Below, piece by piece: positions 54,257-64,000 of a stretch of DNA of 64,000 nt (position 1 is the first letter of the stretch; each line of letters opens with the position of its first letter). The notes under the pieces were generated by a model. That model saw nothing but the letters and a program-made list of their open reading frames with translations, had not been told where the DNA came from and did no database searches. Source of the stretch: Ophiosphaerella korrae (taxonomy: Eukaryota > Ascomycota > Dothideomycetes > Pleosporales > Phaeosphaeriaceae); assembly GCA_028456385.1 (NCBI GenBank), contig JALNQF010000004.1, positions 434,001-498,000 of the forward strand, read 5' to 3'. Both the position numbers and the translations under genes were made by a program.

Positions 54257-55596
54257 AACATCGGCAGGTGCCTTCTCTAATGGAGGCAGATCCGGCTCTA
54301 CCTGATCTGGCATTTGGCCCATTGGACTAAATCTGACCAACCTGTTCAGGTACACGAGCCATTTGGATTTAGTGGAGGCTATTTAGGAGCATGCATTCTG
54401 AATTGAATTTGATCCTGCAGGGGTGGGGAACGGCTGTTGGCGGTTGTCGGGATAATCTAAGTTTGGTAGAGACAATCATGTCGTAGGCTGAAAGGTGGAG
54501 CTAATTGGATGGGCCTGGAGGCCGTGTATGGCGTCAGCTTACTTGATGCACCTATCGATAGGCAACGGGAGTGGATGGGTGTTGGATGTGGATGTAGGTG
54601 AGCATTATTGATACCCTTGCTTCAATGCACAGTAGCAAACTAGAGCAGAAGAGTTGGTAGACGCGATATATCTCTGTAACTGGCTAACATGTAGAGTGCA
54701 TGGAAATTCAACACTTCACTGTCACACAAGGCATGCTCGCAGATGAGAACAGCGCACAAAACGTGTGGCACGTCTGCACGCCTGGCTGATATATGGGCCC
54801 ACTAATTAGTGGCAGCAAAGTGGCGCAAATTGAGCAGAAGGCTCCTATCGTCTCCAGGTGCCGGGTAACTCCACAAATGCGGTGTGTCGCAGGCCAACAC
54901 CGACTACTGTAGAAGCTCCATGCAGGTTGCGCTGACTTGTCTGTTCCTGAGAGGGGCCTGAAACAGCGGACTGCAAAGTGGGGAGAGCGAGTGAAACGAT
55001 GCTGTGGACACGCCATTGGCGCAGGGCCATGGTGTGTTTGTTGTCCGCCATCCGTGGAGACCGCCTAGGAGCGCGATGTAGTAGGCTGGCATAGGGGCCC
55101 AGAGGTGAGGTTTCGTAGCAGGTGGACCGTAAATGGCTGCGCCCATGGCGGCGCGTTAGCTGCAGCTGTGGCATGCCGTACGAAAACGCAGCCGTGTCTT
55201 TGTTGCATGCTGCTACCGCTGCTACCGCTGCTGCTGGTGTTGCAGGTGTCTTGCTGCCGTCGCAGCTGTTTCCTGGCCTTCCTGGCTTTCCTGTGCTTTC
55301 CTTTTGGCCAGTTTCTTTCTTTGCTTCTTCAACTACCGTGGTTCTCTACATGCCTAGGTACATAGTTCTCTGCATTCTACACACAACATCACAACATAGT
55401 AGGTCTTTACCTACATTACCCGCCCGCCGCCGCCGGATCGATCGCGCCGGGCGATCATTAGCTACATTGAACGCACGCCCGCTGCCTTCATCGCGTGTGC
55501 CAGGCTGCTCGCAGGTTAGGGCGCGTCACGGTGAAGGTGCCCAGCGCCCTCGCAGGCCACGCGAACCTTAACGCTTTCTGCCAGCAGGCCGGCGCG
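54257..55596. other. intergenic with GCT-rich repeat
   Basis: 1.34 kb. It includes a GCTACC/GCTGCT trinucleotide-like tract at about 55208-55245. The plus frame at 55122-55571 lies in this low-complexity C/T-rich DNA and I do not call it a gene. The 3' part should be the promoter of the next gene. Confidence 0.5.
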
Positions 55597-57173
55597 ATGA
55601 GAGGAAGGGCAAAGGTGGTTGTTCCGCCACTGCAGCAGGCGGATTTTGACGCGCTGCCGCTTTCAGTCCAGTAGGTCGAGTCCAGGTTGTCTGATTAGTC
55701 GCTAGCGTGTGATCAGGGTGCATCTCAAGCCCCCACAAAATACTGTACCTTGCAGCAACAGGAGTTGGACTTTATGCTAATATCCCGTGCTCCTGCAGGA
55801 GAAAGTACTTTTCTTCTCTGGAACGGCTGCAGATCCGACAGCACTCGCTTGACAGCCAGCATGCGTCTGCACCCTCGCTCTCCTCCCATGCCACTTCGTC
55901 CTTCTGCCCCTCATTAACCCTGGGCACCCAGCGCCGCACCCGCAAGCCTAAAGACGTCCTGTCCAACCTCGACCTTTCCCAGGCCCACGTCGACTTCTTT
56001 CTTTCTTTGCCCGTCAAGGTGCGAAGGCTGTATTACTCGCGAGAAGAACAAACGGCCCTACTCGCCAGCGGCCAATCTACCCTGCTGGTCTCGCACCACG
56101 ACTTCCAGCGCGCACAGCAACGCTTAGACGACTTTCAATTCGACTTCCAGAAGAGGCACCCTGACTCCATTTCCGACTGTTCGTCACTGCCGTCAGACGA
56201 CCATTTGTCGGTCAGTCCGCGTGGAGCTTCATTCGGCCCGTTGGTCCACAACCAGAATCCTTCAAGAGATACCGGTAGCCAAACCAGTCTGTTCTATCTC
56301 GACATCATGGCTCCTTCATTTCCCAAAAACTCGGCGCCTAGGGCAAATCTTAGGCGCACAATGTCTCTTTCTACTTCATCCGGAAACTATTCTTCTACAT
56401 CCGCAGTCCTCATGACTCCTTCTGGCTTTGCCATTGCACCTGCCGCCCCTGCCCACCAGCGCGCCCATTCCTCTTCACTATCAGGCCGGAGATCCTCACA
56501 CGCACCCTTACCACCTGTCTTTGATCCTGAGGCCGCCCATTACCGAGACCCGGAGGCAAGGAAGAAGCTGCGCACCTATCTCGCTTCTCCACAGAAGTTC
56601 GATGAAGCCATAGAGTTCGGTTTCCCTTCCAATGCCGACGATGACGGCTCTGTTACCCCTCATTACCAACTACCGCCCATCACTAGCCATTCTCGCAAAT
56701 TCAGCAGAGACATGTATACGTTTCTTCGCGAAGGCAAGCTGTCATTCTTTGATGACCGCCGTAACGAGAACCAAGGCCTGGACTCCGACCGAGACTCTGT
56801 CCCTGACATGGAATCCCCTACGACACCATCCAGCCCAGGCCTTTCTTTTCGTCTACACTCGCGTCGTGTCTCGCAGTCGAAGCTTTCGACAGACGAGTCG
56901 CCGGCAATGTCCCCAACAACCGGCCATCTCAACCGCGAAATGACTCTCAGGATGACCCTGACTCGCCCTGATTTACGAGCTGACGATGACCAACTTTACG
57001 GCTGGCAAACTTCTCCAACCCCCAAGGTGTCCAAAGAGGATCCATTGGCTTTGGAGGACCTAGTCTTTACCGATGACATGACTGGTACACAGGGCGCCTT
57101 CTATGTCAAGCCAAAACCGCGCGGAAATCTGGTTACGCGTATGCTCAAGCGGGCTAGTCTGAAGGGTCGATAA
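55597..57173 (+). CDS. uncharacterised Ser/Pro-rich protein
   Basis: Exons 55597-55670 and 55799-57173 join in phase to 482 aa; the 128-nt intron ends in a branch-like GCTAAT and TGCAG. Exon 1 begins MRGRAKVVVPPLQQADFDAL and continues PLSVQRKYFSSLERLQIRQH across the junction, which looks folded and is lost if the downstream frame is taken alone. The next part is basic (TQRRTRKPKDVLSNL) then LDLSQAHVDFFLSLPVKVRR with YYSREEQTALLASGQ, both helical. The middle and end are Ser/Pro-rich and disordered, with short blocks such as KLRTYLASPQKFDEAIEFGF and a basic C-terminus (RMLKRASLKGR). I do not recognise the family; a fungal regulatory or cytoskeleton-associated protein is possible. The start is the first in-frame ATG I can find. 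Confidence 0.72.
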
Positions 57174-60100
57174 TCCGCGCAACTTCCTTCTCACGACCCA
57201 CCCAACACGAGTCTTCTGGCCACACCATTTCTTTCGGACGGCATAAGTCATCCGGCAATGGATATCGCAAGATGCTTCACGATTCAACCTTGGTGCCGCA
57301 ATTGGCAACATGATTTTTATAACCTCTGGATCTGCTACACTACTTTCCTTTGTTTCTATTCTAGCCAAAAAAAGCACTGCATTTCAGCGGGTATTTTCTA
57401 ATTACTAGGCTGCTTGCCAAATATCACGGCTCGGCAATGTATGTATGACCACGACGCATGAACGAGGCGTTTCCTTTAATTTTAGCCACTTCTATTGGCT
57501 TAGCGACATGACGAAGATTGATACCCATTAATGGAAAGTCCCAAGGCGAATTTGGCACAATTCTTATTACCTTTACTTGCTCATCTGACATTGAGATGTA
57601 TTGACATCAATAATATTTTAATTTCGTTTCAAACCTTGTATTCTACTCCACACAGTATATCGCAGTGGTTACTCGAGTCAATGCACACGATGGATTAGCA
57701 CTAGTCTCTTGCTACGATAATACCATTTACTAGCCTCGACTTGATATAACTACCTATCCCTGTAGACCTGCGGGTATACATTCTCAAGGCTGCAACACAC
57801 AAGCCGTCAGAGAGCTGTCCCTATTGATCTTCAGGTATCATACATGGGAACCTAGGGATGTTCTTGCCAGACTGACATAGGTATGCGAAGCAAGCGTGAC
57901 AGTGATTTCACCTGGTAATTGCTAGCTAGTTAGTGCAACTAGTTCACCTTCCTGCTCGGCTAAGTTTACTTTAGCAGCTTGGTGGCTTTACGAGGTTATA
58001 TTTGGCCGATTGTATTGACAAGGACTAGCAACACAACATTTGACAAGTCATCTAACCCCCGTTACAACAACCGAATGCCCGATTTGCACACATGTTACAG
58101 AAGTGTACTCTACATGTTTCTTGAAACGGCGCTACTCGACTAAACGCCACGAATATTATCGGTTTTCGACGCCACCTTTCCTACCGGTTATACCGCCGGA
58201 TTTATTACAGGGTTCTCTTTGTTCACCCTTGTCCTGCATAGAACTCGCATCCTATCCAAGCGAGAAGTTAGTGATCAGCTCCCGCGAAAGCTACACTTTC
58301 TCAAGTGGAGACGGACTGATATTGATAACAAACTAGCCATCATTGTGCATGATAGACGGGGCTAGAGCACGCAAGATCTACTCCATGCCACTCAGAAAAG
58401 GAAGACTACCATGCTGCCATGAACTGGAATCACATCGCGATGAAGCCATCGATAAACAGTTCCGCAAAATACACTAGCAGTCTCAAGGGTAGCCCCACGC
58501 GGATGATCGGCACATGATCTTGGATATCTAACTTCATCGTGGCTAATATACCGACAGAGTAGATACGGCATACAGCCACATTTGGCACACAAAGCATAAG
58601 ATTGGCATTCCTCCATGTTATTTCCCATTCCCCAAATGTGGAGATCTTCCACGGAAACTCATGGCTCTGGTTCTCCATGTACAGAATGAACATTACCTGA
58701 GTCAAGAACCTCATCACTCGACATGACCCAACTCACAGACTTGCCCGTGCGTTGGGTAATTGGATCACGCGTAGAGTGGATACTACCAAAAGTTACAAGA
58801 GCAGCTGATACTTTTTCTTTCCCTGCACGGACGGAAGTTCACGTCAGCCCTGATGGATGCGAAACCTAGCGTTCCATCAATTGTTCAATCGACGGTGGAG
58901 ACTAGTGGACTTTTCGGATCGCCAACGAGTCCATAGCAGCAGTGAGCATCAGGAAACCGCAGGGAATGGTCTAGCGAGGAGGGATTTGAGACAAAAATCT
59001 GGTTCACATGACGTCGAAAGATGCATTAGACTCCACGCTGGTGGCCCAGGATAAGGCATCCAAACGACGGAACAGTGCATCTTTGGCGAGTTCGGGTGGC
59101 AAGCTTAGTATTCAGCCACGGTACATTCGATAGGACAAAGGTGGAATGCGGTATCTTGACGCGCAGCTGACGCCCGCCAGACAGTTTTTGTCACGCTTCT
59201 ACTGTGGCTTCCTGCTGCTTACAGCCATCGAGTGTCCCGGATAGATCGACGGCCGAAAGTATATGCGCATGGAGAAGCAGACACAAGCCAATTGCAGTGT
59301 GAAGCGGAGTAGCCGAAGCTGCATGATCATAACCACATCTTAGTAAAAGAGGTAGACAATGCAGCTACCTGCATTGAGTTGTGACAGGAAACGGTTCTCC
59401 ATTATGTGCATTGACAACGTTCCACAAAGTCTTAGGTCCCCATTAGCCTGGGACAAAGAGCTAGCACATAGGCAGTCTAGAAACCATGCGTAATCTTCAT
59501 ATGTGATGGAAGCTCTAGTCTATTATTTTCCCATGCAGCATCTGTCAATATAAGCAGTTGTAGCAAGACGAGAAACTAGCAGCCTACACGTGAGCACACT
59601 CTAACACCAGTCATTCACATAGCATTAGTGCCAAACTCGCCTCTCTCCACGTCCATGTACACAAAACTGCATAGACTATCAATATTTCATGCTTTATCTG
59701 CACCGCGCGGCACCAAAAACACCTACATACATTTCATCCTCCTCGCCCACCGCACCCCCGCAAAGTACCGCCCAAAAGCACACACACACACACATACATA
59801 GTTGACAGACATTGACACCCATGGACTCGCCCACGCTCCATGGACTCGCCCACGCTCTGAGCTAATGAATGGCCAATCCCTAGATTCGATATCCCGATAC
59901 ATACTTTGGAATCGACACTCACTACCCGATTAAGCGTTTGACGTTTGACAGATGCGGCATCTTTCGCTTGTGGGAGTGCCCCACGTGTCAATGCGCAGGG
60001 GTTGAAATTGCAACACTTATGCGTTGAATGCATGGCTTGAGGGAGAAAGTGCACACTGGTACATTGGTGCGAGCGACTGTTCGCAGTAGTCCAGCACGCG

Positions 60101-60276
60101 CAGCGGACATGAAGGATTACAGCAGGATGCACATGTGCTTTGTTAGTGTGGGGATGGGAAGCAATGGGCTCTTTGATTATTCGTGGTATTCTTTACTTCC
60201 CGTGCATGAAACTTGGCTACTGCACGGCATGCTCTTTACTGCTAAACATACGAGTTCCCCTTTTCTTTTTTTTTTT
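57174..60276. other. 3.1-kb gene-free interval
   Basis: This lies between two convergent genes. Frames at 58040-58336 plus and 58392-58717 minus have no recognisable motif or splice partners. It carries a CA run (about 59779-59793) and a 19-bp duplication listed separately. A T-run at about 60269-60278 reaches the CCT4 stop. Confidence 0.5.
59819..59856. repeat. 19-bp tandem duplication
   Basis: ccatggactcgcccacgct occurs twice without a gap (59819-59837 and 59838-59856). It is in a gene-free region. Confidence 0.92.
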
Positions 60277-62080
60277 TTACCTCGACAAGGCGATATCATC
60301 GATGCGCAGAATCATCTTTACCGTCTCGGCCGCCAATTCAATGGCGCTGGTACTGACTAGTAGTGGCTGCAGGACATTTTCTTCTGCGATGTCATTCTTG
60401 ACACCCCCACTTTTAATGCTGATTCCTGCATTCCTTTGCTCCTGTGCGTGCCTGTGCCTCAACTCTGTGACAACCTTGATGCTATTGAGACCTGCGTTCT
60501 CCGCCAATGTGGTGGGAATAACTTCCATTGCGTCTGCAAAGGCTTTCCAGCAGATGCTCTCTGTACCCGAGAGTTCTCGAGCGCGTAGCGAGAGTTGGTG
60601 TGCGATTTCGATTTCGGGGGCGCCGCCACCTGCAAGGAGTGCCTTCTTCTTGACTAATGACCTGATTGCGCAGTGCGCGTCATGCAGCGAGCGCTCGGTC
60701 TCGTCCAGGATGAGGTTATTGGCACCGCGGCATACGATCGAAACGGTGTTGACGACAGACTTTACGCCTGAAATCTTGACATAGCGCGCCCCAGAGGCTT
60801 GAACTTCTTCGACGAGGTCAGCCGAGCCTAGTTTGTCCTCTGTGAAGGAGTCAATATCGGCGATGGGCTTGCAGCCAGTGCTCTTGCAGATGAATTCGAT
60901 TTCCTCTCGCTCGATATCCTTGATGACTAGAATCTTGAGCTTGGACAAGAAATGGAGGCTGAGATCGTTGACAGCATCTCGCAAGATTGACTTTTGGATG
61001 AGGAGGACGTTGCACTTTGCCTTTTGGATTTTCTTGACCATGTTAAGCAGATATGTTCGCTCCTCCTTGAGAATCTTGTCCATCTGCCTATAATCGTTGA
61101 CTACAATCTGGTTCTCCATATCTGGCTTCGGTGGGCTGAGCTGGAACTGAATAAGACCTATCCGTGCCTTCTCTTTTATTGTGGGACCTCCTGCGCTCTT
61201 TACCACTGGCTGATTGAGCACCAGGCCATCGATCATCTCGCTGTCTTCAATAGTACCGCCGGGCTTCTTGATCATTCGGATGTTCTTCAGGTCAACGTTG
61301 TCTGCAGTCTTGGGATCGATGACCTTGAGTACTGAATCTACTGCCATTATTGGCAGTTTGGGTTCTTGCGCAACAATTTTGGAGGAAAGAGCGGTAGTGG
61401 CGGTCTTGAGAAGGGTCTGTCTGTCCGCTAGGTTGATGGGAATAGACATGCCCTCTAGAATTATTATCGCTTCTTGTGCTGCGCGCTGGAAGGACTCTGA
61501 TATGACGGTGGGGTGGATGCCTTTGCCCAGCAACCGTTCGGCTGCTCCCAGCAGGCTTCCTGCAATGACGACGACGGAGGTCGTACCATCTCCAGCTTCA
61601 ATATCTTGGGCGTGTGCAAGATCGACGAGCATCTTTGCGGAAGGGTGCATGACACTCATTTGGTTCAACATGGTGGCTCCGTCGTTTGTGATGATGGTCT
61701 CGCCTTTGCCGGTTTGGATCTGGACTATGTCAGACTGAATTCTTAGCCATGGCTTGGAGCTATTCGTACCATCTTGTCCATGCCTTTTGGGCCTAGAGAC
61801 TAAGCATCTGTTAGTTATGCGCAGCTCCCCGCACTCGATGGTGGGACATACAGTTCGGATCGCATCTGAGACGGCTGTTTATATAGAGTCAGCCCAAAGC
61901 TTTACGATGTTTATTTGAGCTTATCTCACCCCTTGCTGCGATAATGTTGGCACTCCGAACAGCCCTGGGCTTCTCCTTGTCCTGCAGCCTGTGTCAACCA
62001 AGTTTTTATAGCTTAGAATGTGCGCGGCCTACCTTGAAGGCAGCATTTCCTGAGCCACCGTTTGCTACTTGGGCTGCCAT
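60277..62080 (-). CDS. CCT4: T-complex protein 1 subunit delta (CCT4)
   Basis: CCT4 is one of eight subunits of the cytosolic chaperonin that folds actin, tubulin and other clients using ATP. Five exons on minus, 62033-62080, 61930-61981, 61852-61874, 61770-61799 and 60277-61719, give 531 aa, the family length. Exons 2-4 are very short (52, 23, 30 nt). Joined, they read [20 protein letters not shown] then [20 protein letters not shown], the conserved start. [28 protein letters not shown] (ATP-site GDGTTS) and [20 protein letters not shown] are group II chaperonin blocks; [15 protein letters not shown] and IDDIALSR close the protein. The fifth exon starts at ATCCAA, using an acceptor that recreates the conserved MIQTGKGE. 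It is divergent from RPT1. Confidence 0.96.
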
Positions 62081-62377
62081 ATTGTCGTATACGGTGAGAT
62101 GAGGTCTCTAAGAGGGGTGTTGTGGGGTAGACTGCGGTTGTGTTCATCGGGCGTTCGCGTCGTGAATTATTTCGAGCCGCCCGCAATGCCAAGCCTACTG
62201 GAAGCTCCGATTACCGATGCCCTACAAACAACCACCTTCACCTCCGCCGTTACTTCTCAGCTCCGCCATCCCACCCTGACGCTGCATCTGCTCAGGGAAG
62301 CATCATAACCTATCTGGCCCACGAAGACCGCCCATACCCCCCCGGAATTTCCGCCGGCCACCGCCTGACCTGTCAAC
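62081..62377. promoter_or_regulatory. 297-bp bidirectional promoter of CCT4 and RPT1
   Basis: Only 297 bp separate the start codons of a chaperonin gene and a proteasome ATPase gene. Both 5' leaders and promoters must share this space. I found no exact yeast PACE box (GGTGGCAAA) and no clear heat-shock element. A TTTCGAG-rich, GC-balanced stretch lies in the middle. Confidence 0.6.
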
Positions 62378-63799
62378 ATGCCTTCCGCGACGGGCTCAAG
62401 CTGGGAGAAGTACCAGAAGAACTTCGCCGATGATGAGGTAGAAGAGAAGAAGATCACACCTCTCACCGATGAGTAAGCAAGCCAGCGAGCAGAGTATGGG
62501 TGTCAGCTAAGCATGCGATAGGGATATCCAAGTGCTGAAGACATATGGGGCAGCGCCTTACGGCGCCGAGCTCAAGAAGCTGGAGAAGGAAATCAAGGAC
62601 AAGCAACAGATAATAAACGAGAAGATTGGCGTCAAGGTAGCTGCTCCAGAGCCCCTTGGCCCCATAATCCAGCAGCTCACGACGTCTAGGAATCAGATAC
62701 TGGACTCGCACCACCACATCTCTGGGATATTGCTGCTGACCGGCAACGGATGCAAGAAGAACAACCGCTCCAGGTCGCTCGGTGCACAAAGATAATACAG
62801 GACGAGAAGGACGCGGACAAGACCAAATATGTCATCAACGTCAAGCAGATCGCTAAGTTCGTCGTCAATCTCGGAGAGCGCGTCTCGCCTACTGATATCG
62901 AGGAGGGCATGCGAGTGGGTGTGGACCGCAACAAGTACCAGATTTTGTTGCCCCTGCCCCCCAAGATCGATCCTTCGGTCACCATGATGACAGTCGAGGA
63001 CAAGCCTGATGTCACTTATGGAGATGTAGGAGGCTGCAAGGAACAGATCGAGAAGCTACGTGAAGTCGTCGAGATGCCCCTGCTATCGCCGGAACGCTTC
63101 GTCAATCTCGGTATCGACCCGCCAAAGGGTGCGCTTCTCTACGGGCCCCCGGGAACCGGAAAGACGCTATGCGCCCGAGCCGTTGCCAATCGAACAGACG
63201 CCACCTTCATCCGAGTTATCGGCTCAGAATTAGTACAGAAATACGTGGGAGAGGGGGCACGCATGGTGCGCGAACTGTTCGAGATGGCACGGACCAAGAA
63301 GGCATGCATCATCTTCTTCGACGAAATCGACGCCGTTGGTGGCGCTCGTTTCGACGACGGTGCAGGCGGAGACAACGAGGTTCAGCGCACCATGCTGGAG
63401 CTAATTACACAACTCGACGGTTTCGACGCCCGTGGAAACATCAAAGTCATGTTTGCGACCAATAGGCCATCAACACTTGACCCTGCACTCATGCGTCCTG
63501 GACGTATCGACCGAAAGATTGAGTTCTCGCTGCCCGACATGGAGGGCCGTGCCAATATTCTGCGCATTCATGCCAAGAGCATGAGCGTGGAGCGTGACAT
63601 CCGTTGGGAACTTATCTCGCGCTTGTGCCCGAACAGCACAGGAGCCGAGTTGAGAAGTGTGGCTACCGAAGCAGGCATGTTTGCTGTGAGGCAGCGCCGC
63701 AAAGTCGCGACTGAAAAGGACTTTGTCGCCGCTGTGGACAAGGTGATTAAAGTCAACATGAAGTTCAACAGCACTGCAGTGTACGCTCAGTACAATTAG
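62378..63799 (+). CDS. RPT1: 26S proteasome regulatory subunit RPT1 (AAA ATPase)
   Basis: One of six ATPases in the base of the 19S particle that unfold substrates and open the 20S gate. Exons 62378-62472, 62522-62636 and 62690-63799 give 439 aa, typical for Rpt1. The N-terminal coiled coil contains [29 protein letters not shown] links to an OB-fold segment ([20 protein letters not shown]). The AAA domain has GPPGTGKT (Walker A), IIFFDEIDA (Walker B), [20 protein letters not shown] (sensor 1 and Arg finger region) and the helical lid [18 protein letters not shown]. Introns are 49 and 53 nt; their sizes and phases fit. The C-terminus ends STAVYAQYN. It shares a short promoter with CCT4. Confidence 0.97.
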
Positions 63800-64000
63800 G
63801 GGGTTGGAGCTTACCCGGATCGTTCTTCCCATGTGTACGTGAAGGGCCGTGGGAATGGCAGGTGCGATTTGCTGCTCTCCCCACCTTCTACGCACGCCAG
63901 GCAATAAATTTTTATTCTGCACTCTCCTTCCATGCTTTTACCTTTCGTGTCACGCGTTCTGCTTATTCTGCTCCTTGTATTCGTCACTGTCGAAGCTGTT
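63800..64000. other. RPT1 3' region to window end
   Basis: 201 bp of presumed 3' UTR and flank, with AATAAATTTTT at about 63903-63913, a possible polyadenylation signal. Nothing else. Confidence 0.5.

Noticed and set aside
55122..55571. 149-aa plus frame
   Set aside because: It lies in repetitive C/T/G-rich DNA with Leu/Val/Ala runs and no supporting motif.
58040..58717. Frames in the 57-60 kb gap
   Set aside because: No recognisable motif, short, and on opposing strands.

Overview
The window looks like a chromosome segment of a filamentous ascomycete (Pezizomycotina). The evidence is many short introns (mostly 45-60 nt) with GTRNGT-type donors and CTRAY-like branch sites, a fungal Zn2Cys6 regulator, an AA9 lytic polysaccharide monooxygenase, long unicellular-type housekeeping genes interleaved on both strands, and intergenic spaces from 0.25 to 3 kb. 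A Dothideomycete origin is my guess from the look of the proteins and is not proved here. I found no bacterial-style operon, CRISPR array, intact transposon, rRNA or recognisable tRNA.

Layout. 1-2.2 kb: 5' end of a DUS2-type tRNA-dihydrouridine synthase and RPE1 (ribulose-phosphate 3-epimerase), both on minus. 3.4-6.9 kb: a large methyltransferase-like protein and LSM2 on plus. 8.6-11.5 kb: a small membrane protein and CIA2 (cytosolic Fe-S assembly) on minus. 14.6-17.7 kb: an eight-exon Zn2Cys6 transcription factor behind a 3.1-kb gene-free region. 20.6-24.6 kb: a 2-oxoglutarate/Fe(II) oxygenase head-to-head with the PSO2/SNM1 cross-link repair nuclease. 25.6-28.4 kb: a secreted AA9 LPMO and a short ATP25-type protein carrying only the RsfS-like part. 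30.2-36 kb: two uncharacterised proteins (320 and 1050 aa). 37-45 kb: REX1/RNH70 exonuclease, a NAPE-PLD-like hydrolase, secreted RNase T2, and PEX5. 45.5-50.5 kb: a putative mitochondrial two-RRM protein and AMP deaminase. 50.8-57.2 kb: a small 12-cysteine protein, an ELMO/CED-12 (LMO1-type) protein, and a 482-aa uncharacterised protein with a hidden first exon. 60.3-63.8 kb: CCT4 and RPT1, head to head.

How the genes relate. Most are independent housekeeping functions: RNA metabolism (DUS2, LSM2, REX1, RRM protein), protein folding and turnover (CCT4, RPT1), Fe-S assembly (CIA2), peroxisome import (PEX5), purine and pentose metabolism (AMD1, RPE1) and DNA repair (PSO2). Two secreted enzymes (AA9 LPMO, RNase T2) fit saprotrophic or plant-associated feeding. 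I see no secondary-metabolite cluster or defence island. The points most worth following are the stand-alone RsfS-like ATP25, the 297-bp CCT4/RPT1 divergent promoter, a PCNA-box-like motif in PSO2, unusual introns (a 386-nt intron with a hairpin in RPE1, a GC-AG intron in the RRM gene, a tetranucleotide-repeat intron in CIA2), and several uncharacterised proteins.

Gene models were built by hand by joining reading frames across splice sites. Every joined model below keeps phase across all its exons. UTRs and transcription start sites cannot be seen.
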